Below are positions 41,283-50,214 of a stretch of DNA of 64,000 bases, piece by piece (position 1 is the stretch's first letter; each line of letters begins with the position of its first letter). Under the pieces are notes generated by a model, which did no database searches, was not told the DNA's origin, and worked only from the letters and a program-made list of their open reading frames with translations. Both the position numbers and the translations under genes were made by a program. The DNA is taken from positions 40,972,439 through 41,036,438 of the forward strand of contig NC_086034.1 in the NCBI RefSeq assembly GCF_036323735.1, given 5' to 3'. This DNA comes from Rattus norvegicus (Eukaryota > Chordata > Mammalia > Rodentia > Muridae).

Positions 41283-42007
41283 CTTAAAGATCCACGCCAT
41301 TACATTAAGTGATTGCTTGTTTATATCCACCTCCTCTTCTGAATCCAATTTGTCCTTTACTGTTTGGCACTGTAGAACTAGAGTTTTATAAAGGTTACTC
41401 ATTGTCTGTAGAACTAGAGTTTTAAAAAGGTTACTCATTGTCTGTAGAACTAGAGCTTTAAAAAGGTTACTCATTGTCAGAGTCCGGATGTGCAGGGCCA
41501 GACGTGCCAGAGATAGGACTTGCCGGGCCAGCTATCAGCCCCAAGGACATTGACCATCTGTAGCCACCCCCTCCCCTTCCTTGACCCCTCTGAGTGAGAT
41601 GAGCCACCCTACCTGCCTGCTGAGCTGCTAGAGAGCACGTACTCCTTGCTGATGTAATTTTGCGCCGAAAGTAACTGTGCACCATTTGAAATGACCAATC
41701 ATGTGTAACCGCGTGAATGCCCCTAACCTCCCCTATATAAACCCCCGAGTCTGGAGGCTCGGGGTCGATTCCTCTGTCTCCTGTGTGAGATACGTATCGA
41801 CCCAGGATCCCGCTAATAAAGCTACCTCGTACTGTTACATCAAGGCCGGCCACTCGTGATTCCTGGGGGCACCTCACCCCGAGATCAGAGCGAGAGACTC
41901 GGCTCCCCGTTTAGGGGTTCGCTCTTTCAGCACAAAGTTATACTCGGAGGTTCTAAAAAGACACCCGTGGTTGTGAGCCCTTTCTTTTTCAGTAGGTACA
42001 GCATGTC
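41283..42007 (-). pseudogene. Unit D exon interrupted by solo LTR
   Basis: The 5' part is 41934-42007 (acceptor CTTCTCAG, reading DMLYLLKKKGLTTTGVFLEP). The 3' part is 41283-41370 (reading QTVKDKLDSEEEVDINKQ and ending WIFK before GTAGGG). Removing the LTR and one copy of the GCAC target repeat leaves 162 bp, exactly 54 codons, phase 0 at both ends, versus 159 bp in unit A. The catalytic motif GxFR of RhoGAPs appears as GVFL, so the arginine finger is missing. Confidence 0.75.
41371..41929 (+). mobile_element. Solo LTR (ERV1-type by 4-bp target site)
   Basis: 559 bp beginning TGTAGAACTAG and ending GCTCTTTCA, flanked by GCAC at 41367-41370 and 41930-41933. It has the LTR hallmarks CCTATATAAACCCCC (TATA box, about 41735), GCTAATAAAGCTACC (polyadenylation signal, about 41812) and an R/U5-like GC-rich end. 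The first ~106 bp are three copies of a 36-bp repeat with GTAGAACTAGAG and AAAGGTTACTCATTG, an unusual 5' end for an LTR. A 4-bp target repeat is typical of gammaretrovirus-like (class I) elements. No internal viral genes are present, so this is a recombination remnant. Confidence 0.85.
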
Positions 42008-42420
42008 CTGAGAAGAAGATAGAGAAATACCTGTCAGGCTTCACACACCACAGACTACTATTTGTTCCTTGAGAACCAGACCAATGGTGTGCACAGGTAC
42101 AGTGCACGTGCTGGCATGGACACAGATGACCTCAAGCTGGTTTTGTGCCTCAATCTTTTGTTGTACACTTAACACCCTAATATTATCCATTAAGGATCAG
42201 GCAACATTTCTTTATATCAGATTTTCCAAAATAGTTAAGGGATTAAATCCAACTTTTCCAATAGATGGTTTCTGAATAGCCCTCTCTCATCTTCCTACTG
42301 GAAAGCCAATGATTTGAGAAACAATTCTTGCTCCACATAGTGATAGAAGTGAAGCAGTCAGGTATTTAAGAAGCAGGATTTTGTCTTAGGATAGCCAGAG
42401 AAACACCGTATGAGACATAC

Positions 42421-42599
42421 CAGAATTGCTGCAGGCACGATGCCATCCTGACAAATGGAACTGAGTTCTCTTCCAAACAGTTTTCTTCCCTTTTTAAATG
42501 GTGGAGTGGTGCATACTTGGTCCTGGTGGGGCATAGAGCCCCTGTCCAACTGCGATGTTATAGAAGTTCTTTGTTTCTTAAAAGTTTTTTCCTTCACAT
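42421..42599 (-). CDS. Unit D exon: leader and start of RhoGAP domain
   Basis: Acceptor CCTGCTCAG and donor TTCTG|GTATGT bound 179 bp, two bases plus 59 codons. A basic lead (VKEKTFKKQR) is followed by a Ser/Gln-rich linker and then KKGRKLFGRELSSICQDG and PAAIL. The LFGxxLxxLCxxxxxPxxIL pattern followed by DML in the next exon is the canonical start of ARHGAP-type domains. The exon begins in phase 2, so at least one upstream coding exon must exist outside what I can recognise. Confidence 0.68.
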
Positions 42600-43335
42600 C
42601 TGAGCAGGAGTTGAGATGATTACATGGGATAGTATAATTTATAAAGATCTTTTAAAAAACCAAATTTCAATTGCAAAATGTCCCTATTATACTGGGTTAA
42701 TCATCCTGTTGTGCTTATGTAACCTTCTTCTCATATGTCTTACACGGTTATTAATCTTAGTGATGTCTCTAAGACATGGTCTTGTGTTCTATAGTGGGAA
42801 TTCTCACAACATGATGATGTCTAACTCTATACTGTATCATGAAATACTAGATACACTGGTTGAACGAGCTCCCTGAACTATGTATAGGCTGTTGCTTCAA
42901 TAATTACATCCATTTTCATAGCCACCCTTACTTTTATTCTCATTTAAAAATTTTCTATTTTTTCAAATGTCATAGTGAAGCTCTTTTCATCCTTACTTTT
43001 CTTGTTCAGCATTTTGAAGAACCATTGTTAAGTTGATTTCAGCAGCAGCATGTCCCCCTCATGAGAAAATATAAATGACTATACACTATAGTGTCAGTTC
43101 AGAGCTGAAATTAAGTTTCTTTTTCGCTTCAGAGTTTTCTTTTAGAATATTGGACTATAATACAATTTTAAACATGTTACTTAAAACAAATAAATTAAAA
43201 GTAAACAAATGAGTCATATAACACAATATAAAATAGTCTTCTTCACTGAAAAACATATTGTCTGCCTGGCTATCTAATGCAAAATTATGAGGGCTGAAAT
43301 TACAAGTAATATTAGATAGATGGACAAAGATGTTT

Positions 43336-43337
<2 letters not shown>
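42600..43337. other. Region upstream of unit D exons
   Basis: No repeat family or exon recognised. It must contain, or lie within an intron leading to, the 5' exons of unit D, but no candidate with convincing splice sites and conserved protein motif was seen. Confidence 0.5.

Positions 43338-43377
<40 letters not shown>
43338..43377. repeat. (TG)n microsatellite
   Basis: Twenty TG units just upstream of the L1 poly-T run. Confidence 0.95.
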
Positions 43378-43379
<2 letters not shown>

Positions 43380-44177
43380 ATATACATGTATACCAAAACA
43401 CCTATCAAATTTTTTTCTTTTGCAGTAGTTCATCTCTTTTTTTTTTCTTTTTTTTTCTTTTTTTTTTTATTAACTTGAGTATTTCTTATATACATTTCGA
43501 GTGTTATTCCCTTTCCCAGTTTCCAGGCAGCATCCCCCTCAACCCTCCACTTCCTTATGGGTGTTCCCCTCCCAACCCTCCCCCCATTGCTGCCCTCCCC
43601 CCCATAGTCTAGTTCACTGGGGGTTCAGTCTTAGCAGGACCCAGGGATTCCGCTTCCACTGGTGCTCTTACTAGGATATTCATTGCTACCTATGGGGTCA
43701 GAGTCCAGGGTCAGTCCATGTATAGTCTTTAGGTAGTGGCTTACTCCCTGGAAGCTCTGGTTGCTTGACATTGTTGTACATATGGGGTCTCGAGCCCCTT
43801 CAAGCTCTTCCAGTTCTTTCTCTGATTCCTTCAACGGGGGACCTATCCTCAGTTCAGTGGTTTGCTGCTGGCATTCGCCACTGTATTTGCTGTATTCTGG
43901 CTGTGTCTCTCAGGAGAGATCTACATCCGGCTCCTGTCGGTCTGCACTTCTTTGCTTCATCCATCTTGTCTAATTGGGTGGCTGTATATGTATGGGTCAC
44001 ATGTGGGGCAGGCTCTGAATGGGTGTTCCTTCAGTCTCTGTTTTAATCTTTGCCTCTCCCTTCCCTGCCAAGGGTATTCTTTTTCCTCATTTAAAGAAGG
44101 AGTGAAGCATTCACATTTTGATCATCCGTCTTGAGTTTCATTTGTTCTAGGGATCTAGGGTAATTCAAGCATTTGGG

Positions 44178-47100
44178 CTAATAGCCACTTATCAATGAGT
44201 GCATACCATGTATGTCTTTCTGTGATTGGGTTAGCTCACTCAGAATGATATTTTCCAGTTCCAACCATTTGCCTACGAATTTCATAAACTCGTTGTTTTT
44301 GCTAGCTGAGTAATATTCCATTGTGTAGATGTACCACATTTTCTGTATCCATTCCTCTGTTGAAGGGCATCTGGGCTCTTTACAGTTTCTGGCTATTATA
44401 AATAAGGCTGCAATGAACATAGTGGAGCACATGTCTTTTTTATATGTTGGGGCATCTTTTGGGTATATGCCCAGGAGAGGTATACCTGGGTCCTCAGGTA
44501 GTGCAATGTCCAATTTTCTGAGGAACCTCCAGACTGATTTCCAGAATGGTTGTACCAGTTTGCAATCCCACCAACAATGGAGGAGTGTTCCTCTTTCTCC
44601 ACATCCTCGCCAGCACCTGCTGTCACCTGAGCTTTTGATCTTAGCCATTCTCACTGGTGTGAGGTGAAATCTCAGGGTTGTTTTGATTTGCATTTCCCTT
44701 ATGACTAAAGATGTTGAACATTTCTTTAGGTGTTTCTCAGCCATTCGGCATTCCTCAGCTGTGAATTCTTTGTTTAGCTCTGAACCCCATTTTTTAATAG
44801 GGTTATTTGTTTCCCTGTGGTCTAACTTCTTGAGTTCTTTGTATATTTTGGATATAAGGCCTCTACCTGTTGTAGGATTGGTAAAGATCTTTTCCCAATC
44901 TGTTGGTTGCCGTTTTCTCCTAACCAAAGTGTCCTTTGCCTTACAGAAGCTTTGCAGTTTTATGAGATCCCATTTGTCAATTCTTGATCTTAGAGCGTAA
45001 GCCATTGGTGTTTTGTTTAGGAAATTTTTTCCAGTGCCCATGTGTTGCAGATGCTTCCCTAGTTTTTCTTCTATTAGTTTGAGTGTGTCTGGTATGATGT
45101 GGAGGTCCTTGATCCACTTGGACTTAAGCTTTGTACAGGGTGATAAGCATGGATCAATCTGCATTCTTCTACATGTTGCCCTCCAGTTGAACCAGCACCA
45201 TTTGCTGAAAATGCTATCTTTTTTCCATTGGATGGTTTTGGCTCCTTTGTCAAAAATCAAGTGACCATATGTGTGTGGGTTCATTTCTGGGTCTTCAATT
45301 CTATTCCATTGGTCTATCTGTCTGTCTCTGTACCAATACCATGCAGTTTTTATCACTATTGCTCTGTAATACTGCTTGAGTTCAGGGATAGTGATTCCCC
45401 CTGAAGTCCTTTTATTGTTGAGGATAGCTTTAGGTATCCTGGGTTTTTTGTTATTCCAGATGAATTTGCAAATTGTTCTGTCTAACTCTTTGAAGAATTG
45501 GATTGGTATTTTGATGGGGATTGCATTGAATCTGTAGATTGCTTTTGGTAAAATGGCCATTTTTACTATATTAATCCTGCCAATCCATGAGCATGGGAGA
45601 TCTTTCCATCTTCTGAGGTCTTCTTCAATTTCCTTCTTCAGTGTCTTGAAGTTCTTATTGTACAGATCTTTTACTTGCTTTGTTAAAGTCACTCCGAGGT
45701 ACTTTATATTATTTGGGTCTATTATGAAGGGTGTCGTTTCCCTAATTTCTTTCTCGGCTTGTTTCTCTTTTGTATAGAGGAAGGCAACTGATTTATTTGA
45801 GTTTATTTTATACCCTGCCACTTTGCTGAAGTTGTTTATCAGCTTTAGTAGTTCTCTGGTGGAACTTTTGGGATCACTTAAATATACTATCATATCATCT
45901 GCAAATAGTGATATTTTGACTTCTTCTTTTCCGATCTGTATCCCCTTGACATCCTTTTGTTGTCTGATTGCTCTGGCTAGAACTTCAAGAACTATATTGA
46001 ATAAGTAGGGAGAGAGTAGGCAGCCTTGTCTAGTCCCTGATTTTAGTGGGATTGCTTCAAGTTTCTCTCCATTTAGTTTAATGTTAGCAACTGGTTTGCT
46101 GTATATGGCTTTTACCATGTTCAGGTATGGGCCTTGAATTCCTATTCTTTCCAGGACTTTTATCATGAAGGGGTGTTGAATTTTGTCAAATACTTTCTCA
46201 GCATCTAATGAAATGATCATGTGGTTCTGTTCTTTCAGTTTGTTTATATAATGGATCACATTGATGGTTTTCCGTATATTAAACCATCCCTGCATGCCTG
46301 GGATGAAGCCTACTTGATCATGGTGGATGATTGTTTTGATGTGCTCTTGGATTCGGTTTGCCAGAATTTTGTTGAGTATTTTTGCGTCGATATTCATAAG
46401 GGAAATTGGTCTGAAGTTCTCTTTCTTTGTTAGGTCTTTGTGTGGTTTAGGTATAAGAGTAATTGTGGCTTCGTAGAAGGAATTCGGTAGTGATCCATCT
46501 GTTTCAATTTTGTGGAATAGTTTGGATAATATTGGTATGAGGTCTTCTATGAAGGTTTGATAGAATTCTGCACTAAACCCATCTGGACCTGGGCTCTTTT
46601 TGGTTGGGAGACCTTTAATGACTGCTTCTATTTCCTTAGGAGTTATGGTGTTGTTTAACTGGTTTATCTGTTCCTGATTTAACTTCGGTACCTGGTATCT
46701 GTCTAGGAAATTGTCCATTTCCTGAAGATTTTCAAGTTTTGTTGAATATAGGTTTTTATAGTAAGATCTGATGATTTTTTGAGTTTCCTCTGAATCTGTT
46801 GTTATGTCTCCCTTTTCATTTCTGATTTTGTTAATTTGGACGCACTCTCTGTGTCCTCTCGTTAGTCTGGCTAAGGGTTTATCTATCTTGTTGATTTTCT
46901 CAAAGAACCAACTTTTGGTTCTGTTGATTCTTTCTATGGTCCTTTTTGTTTCTACTTGGTTGATTTCAGCTCTGAGTTTGATTATTTCCTGCCTTCTACT
47001 CCTCCTGGGTGTATTTGCTTCTTTTTGTTCTAGAGCTTTTAGGTGTGCTGTCAAGCTGCTGACATATGCTCTTTCCTGTTTCTTTCTGCAGGCACTCAGC

Positions 47101-48005
47101 GCTATGAGTTTTCCTCTTAGCACAGCTTTCATTGTGTCCCATAAGTTTGGGTATGTTGTATCTTCATTTTCATTAAATTCTAAAAAGTTTTTAATTTCTT
47201 TCTTTATTTCTTCCTTGACCAGGTTATCATTGACTAGAGCATTGTTCAATTTCCAAGTATATGTGGACATTCTTCCTTGATTGTTATTGAAGACCACTTT
47301 TAGACCGTGGTGGTCCGATAGCACGCATGGGATTATTTCTATCTTTCTATACCTGTTGAGGCCCGTTTTTTGACCAATTATATGGTCAATTTTGGAGAAA
47401 GTACCATGAGGAGCTGAGAAGAAGGTATATCCTTTTGCTTTAGGATAGAATGTTCTATAAATATCCGTTAGGTCCATTTGGCTCATGACTTCTCTTAGTC
47501 TGTCTACATCTCTGTTTAATTTCTGTTTCCATGATCTGTCCATTGATGAGAGTGGGGTGTTGAAATCTCCCACTATTATTGTGTGAGGTGCAATGTGTGC
47601 TTTGAGCTTTAGTAAGGTTTCTTTTACGTATGTAGGTGCCCTTGTATTTGGGGCATAGATATTTAGGATTGAGAGTTCATCTTGGTTGATTTTTCCTTTG
47701 ATGAATATGAAGTGTCCTTCCTTATCTTTTTTGATGACTTTTAGTTGCAAATTGATTTTATTTGATATTAGAATGGCTACTCCAGCTTGCTTCTTCTGAC
47801 CATTTGCTTGGAAAGTTGTTTTCCAGCCTTTCACTCTGAGGTAGTGTCTGTCTTTGTCTCTGAGGTGTGTTTCCTGTAGGCAGAAGAATGCAGGGTCCTC
47901 GTTGCATATCCAGTTTGTTAATCTATTTCTTTTTATTGGGGAGTTGAGGCCATTGATGTTGAGAGATATTAAGGAATAGTGATTATTGCTTCCCGTTATA
48001 TTCAT
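44178..48005 (-). CDS. L1 ORF2p: endonuclease and reverse transcriptase
   Basis: 1275 codons with no interruption, the usual full length for rodent L1 ORF2. The N-terminal AP-like endonuclease starts at NGLNSPIKRNRL and keeps its catalytic signatures: Glu in FCLQETHLRDKD, Asp and Asn in TIIVGDFNTPLSS, and Asp-His in LSDHHGLKV. The central reverse transcriptase has KKSPGPDGFSAEFYQ, SLDAEKVFDK, GTRQGCLLSPYLFN and the FADDM catalytic box. The C-terminal cysteine motif CWRGCGERGTLLHCWWDC is intact. The protein acts in cis with ORF1p in the L1 ribonucleoprotein to nick DNA and prime reverse transcription on the target. The start is the ATG of MNITGSNN. Activity depends on substitutions I cannot score by eye; for example, SLDAEKVFDK has Val where Ala is usual. 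Confidence 0.93.
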   Translation of the reverse strand: MNITGSNNHYSLISLNINGLNSPIKRNRLTNWICNEDPAFFCLQETHLRDKDRHYLRVKGWKTTFQANGQKKQAGVAILISNKINLQLKVIKKDKEGHFIFIKGKINQDELSILNIYAPNTRAPTYVKETLLKLKAHIAPHTIIVGDFNTPLSSMDRSWKQKLNRDVDRLREVMSQMDLTDIYRTFYPKAKGYTFFSAPHGTFSKIDHIIGQKTGLNRYRKIEIIPCVLSDHHGLKVVFNNNQGRMSTYTWKLNNALVNDNLVKEEIKKEIKNFLEFNENEDTTYPNLWDTMKAVLRGKLIALSACRKKQERAYVSSLTAHLKALEQKEANTPRRSRRQEIIKLRAEINQVETKRTIERINRTKSWFFEKINKIDKPLARLTRGHRECVQINKIRNEKGDITTDSEETQKIIRSYYKNLYSTKLENLQEMDNFLDRYQVPKLNQEQINQLNNTITPKEIEAVIKGLPTKKSPGPDGFSAEFYQTFIEDLIPILSKLFHKIETDGSLPNSFYEATITLIPKPHKDLTKKENFRPISLMNIDAKILNKILANRIQEHIKTIIHHDQVGFIPGMQGWFNIRKTINVIHYINKLKEQNHMIISLDAEKVFDKIQHPFMIKVLERIGIQGPYLNMVKAIYSKPVANIKLNGEKLEAIPLKSGTRQGCLLSPYLFNIVLEVLARAIRQQKDVKGIQIGKEEVKISLFADDMIVYLSDPKSSTRELLKLINNFSKVAGYKINSNKSVAFLYTKEKQAEKEIRETTPFIIDPNNIKYLGVTLTKQVKDLYNKNFKTLKKEIEEDLRRWKDLPCSWIGRINIVKMAILPKAIYRFNAIPIKIPIQFFKELDRTICKFIWNNKKPRIPKAILNNKRTSGGITIPELKQYYRAIVIKTAWYWYRDRQIDQWNRIEDPEMNPHTYGHLIFDKGAKTIQWKKDSIFSKWCWFNWRATCRRMQIDPCLSPCTKLKSKWIKDLHIIPDTLKLIEEKLGKHLQHMGTGKNFLNKTPMAYALRSRIDKWDLIKLQSFCKAKDTLVRRKRQPTDWEKIFTNPTTGRGLISKIYKELKKLDHRETNNPIKKWGSELNKEFTAEECRMAEKHLKKCSTSLVIREMQIKTTLRFHLTPVRMAKIKSSGDSRCWRGCGERGTLLHCWWDCKLVQPFWKSVWRFLRKLDIALPEDPGIPLLGIYPKDAPTYKKDMCSTMFIAALFIIARNCKEPRCPSTEEWIQKMWYIYTMEYYSASKNNEFMKFVGKWLELENIILSELTQSQKDIHGMHSLISGY

Positions 48006-48100
48006 ATTTGGATGTGAGGTTATGTTTGTGTGCTTTCATTCTCTTTGTTTTGTTGCCAAGACGATTAGTTTCTTGCTTCTTCTAGGGTATAGCTTGCCTC

Positions 48101-49108
48101 CTAATGTTGGGCTTTACCATTTATTATCCTTTGTAGTGCTGGATTTGTAGAAAGATATTGTGTAAATTTGGTTTTGTCATGGAATATCTTGGTTTCTCCA
48201 TCTATGTTAATTGAGAGTTTTGCAGGATACAGTAACCTGGGCTGGCATTTGTGTTCTCTTAGGGTCTGTATGACATCAGTCCAGGATCTTCTGGCCTTCA
48301 TAGTTTCTGGCGAGAAGTCTGGTGTGATTCTGATAGGTCTGCCTTTATATGTTACTTGACCTTTTTCCCGTACTGCTTTTAATATTCTTTCTTTATTTTG
48401 TGCATTTGGTGTTTTGACTATTACGTGACGGGAGGTGTTTCTTTTCTGGTCCAATCTATTTGGAGTTCTGTAGGCATCTTGTATGCCTATGGGTATCTCT
48501 TTTTTTAGGTTAGGGAAGTTTTCTTCTATGATTTTGTTGAAGATATTTACTGGTCCTTTGAGCTGGGAGTCTTCACTCTCTTCTATACCTATTATCCTTA
48601 GGTTTGATCTTCTCATTGAGTCCTGTATTTCCTGTATGTTTTGGACCAGTAGCTTTTTCCGCTTTACATTATCTTTGACAGTTGAGTCAATGATTTCTAT
48701 GGAATCTTTTGCTCCTGAGATTCTCTCTTCCATCTCTTGAATTCTGTTGGTGAGGCTTGTATCTACAGCTCTTTGTCTCTTCTTTTGGTTTTCTATATCC
48801 AGGGTTGTTTCCATGTGTTCTTTCTTGATTGCTTCTATTTCCATTTTTAATTCCTTCAACTGTTTGATTGTGTTTTCCTGGAATTCTTTCAGGGATTTTT
48901 GTGTCTCCTCTCTATGGGCTTCTACTTGTTTATTTATGTTTTCCTGGAATTCTTTCAGGGATTTTTGTGTCTCCTCTCTATGGGCTTCTACTTGTTTATT
49001 TATGTTTTCCTGGAATTCTTTCAGGCATTTTTGCCATTCCTCTCTGTAGGCTTCTACTTGTTCTCTAAGGGAGTTCTTCACGTCTTTCTTGAAGTCCTCC
49101 AGCATCAT
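48101..49108 (-). CDS. L1 ORF1p: RNA-binding chaperone, 5' end altered
   Basis: Roughly 335 codons from the first ATG (MMLEDFKKD). The order is a coiled coil with repeated 22-residue units (EFQENINKQVEAHREETQKS), an RRM-like middle (NLRIIGIEES, NIFNKIIEENFPNLKKE, AYRTPNRLDQKRN) and a C-terminal domain (YKGRPIRITPDFSPETMKA, FTQYLSTNPALQR). The coiled coil is encoded by 66-bp repeats at about 48876, 48942 and 49008. An upstream in-frame ATG (49165-49163) is followed after 12 further codons by TAA, so the usual N-terminus is cut off and translation would have to start internally. Confidence 0.85.
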   Translation of the reverse strand: MMLEDFKKDVKNSLREQVEAYREEWQKCLKEFQENINKQVEAHREETQKSLKEFQENINKQVEAHREETQKSLKEFQENTIKQLKELKMEIEAIKKEHMETTLDIENQKKRQRAVDTSLTNRIQEMEERISGAKDSIEIIDSTVKDNVKRKKLLVQNIQEIQDSMRRSNLRIIGIEESEDSQLKGPVNIFNKIIEENFPNLKKEIPIGIQDAYRTPNRLDQKRNTSRHVIVKTPNAQNKERILKAVREKGQVTYKGRPIRITPDFSPETMKARRSWTDVIQTLREHKCQPRLLYPAKLSINIDGETKIFHDKTKFTQYLSTNPALQRIINGKAQH

Positions 49109-49168
49109 GATCAAAAATGAGTTTTAAACTAGATCTTGCTTTTCTGGTGTGTTTGGATATTCCATGTT

Positions 49169-50214
49169 TTGAACCTCATTTTTTAATAGGGTTATTTGTC
49201 TACCTGTGGTCTAACTTCTTGAGTTCTTTGTATATTTTGGATATAAGGCCTCTATCTGTTGTAGGATTGGTAAAGATCTTTTCCCAAATTGTTGGTTGCC
49301 GTTTTGTCCTAACCACAGTGTCCTTTGCCTTACAGAAGCTTTGCAGTTTTATGAGATCCCATTTGTTGATTCTTGATCTTAGAGCATAAGCCATTGGTGT
49401 TTTGTTCAGGAAATTTTTTCCAGTGCCCATGTGTTCCAGATGCTTCCCTAGTTTTTCTTCTATTAGTTTGAGTGTGTCTGGTTTGATGTGGAGGTCCTTG
49501 ATCCACTTGGACTTAAGCTTTGTACAGGGTGATAAGCATGGATCAATCTGCATTCTTCTACATGTTGCCCTCCAGTTGAACCAGCACCATTTGCTGAAAA
49601 TGCTATATTTTTACCATTGGATGGTTTTGGCTCCTTTGTCAAAAATCAAGTGCCCATAGGTGTGTGGGTTCATTTCTGGGTCTTCAATTCTGTTCCATTG
49701 GTCTATCTGTCTGTCTCTGTACCAATACCATGCAGTTTTTATCACTATTGCTCTGTAATACTGCTTGAGTTCAGGGATAGTGATTCCCCCTGAAGTCCTT
49801 TTGTTGTTGAGGATAATTTTAGCTATCCTGGGTTTTTTGTTATTCCAGATGAATTTGCAAATTGTTCTGTCTAACTCTTTGAAGAATTGGATTGGTATTT
49901 TGATGGGGATTGCATTGAATCTGTAGATCGCTTTTGGTAAAATGGCCATTTTTACTATATTAATCCTGCCAACCCATGAGCATCGGAGATCTTTCCATCT
50001 TCTGAGGACTTCTTCAATTTCTTTCTTCAGAGTCTTGAAGTTCTTATTGTACAAATCTTTTACTTGCTTGGTTAAAGTCACACCGAGGTACTTTATATTA
50101 TTTGGGTCTATTATGAAGGGTGTTGTTTCCCTAATTTCTTTCTCAGCTTGTTTCTCTTTTGTGTAGAGGAAGGCTACTGATTTATTTGAGTTAATTTTAT
50201 ACCCAGCCACTTTG
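49169..50214 (-). mobile_element. Partial L1 ORF2 joined to the 5' side of the main L1
   Basis: About 1045 bp in the same orientation, matching 44781-45826 of the main L1 very closely. It includes YKINSNKSVAFLYTKEKQAE, GRINIVKMAILPKAIYRFNA, PELKQYYRAIVIKTAWYW and RMQIDPCLSPCTKL. It is broken at both ends. The left joint falls in a shared stretch, GAACC(T/C)CATTTTTTAATAGG, and the right end is at about 50214. It is either a template-switched chimera, a recombination product or an assembly artefact. Confidence 0.9.

Larger units (their letters stand above)
37927..42599 (-). pseudogene. Unit D RhoGAP gene (ARHGAP20/TAGAP-like), split by a solo LTR
   Basis: Five minus-strand exons with good GT-AG borders and consistent phases: 42421-42599, 41283-42007 (interrupted), 40229-40338, 39654-39843 and 37927-38208 (stop TAA). 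Without the LTR every exon is open. Together they encode a complete RhoGAP domain (LFGRELSSIC start, KDFLQNL core, LSVGLAP helix, EFMIENSPKVFGED end) plus a short Ser/Pro-rich tail. The solo LTR inside exon 2 disrupts the frame, so the locus is called a pseudogene, although it could have been lost recently. The gene is diverged from units A and B but has the same exon order. No upstream PH or RA exons were recognised between 42600 and the L1. Confidence 0.75.
43437..49168 (-). mobile_element. Near full-length L1, antisense
   Basis: It starts with a T-rich tail (43437-43470, the complement of poly-A), then the 3' UTR to 44177, ORF2 (44178-48005), a 95-bp spacer, and ORF1 (48101-49108). The 5' end breaks off at about 49168, just upstream of ORF1, where a second partial ORF2 is joined instead of a 5' UTR promoter. 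With an open ORF2 this is the youngest-looking L1 in the window, but without its promoter it is probably not self-mobilising. Confidence 0.95.

Noticed and set aside
41371..41476. Three 36-bp direct repeats as a CRISPR-like array
   Set aside because: There are no spacers between repeats, and the setting is a rodent LTR.
41467..41877. Minus-strand frame of 136 codons with Gly/Arg-rich sequence
   Set aside because: It is antisense to the solo LTR, with no resemblance to a viral or host protein.
44329..47280. Series of plus-strand frames of 60-158 codons
   Set aside because: They are antisense to the intact L1 ORF2 and recur at every L1 copy in the window.
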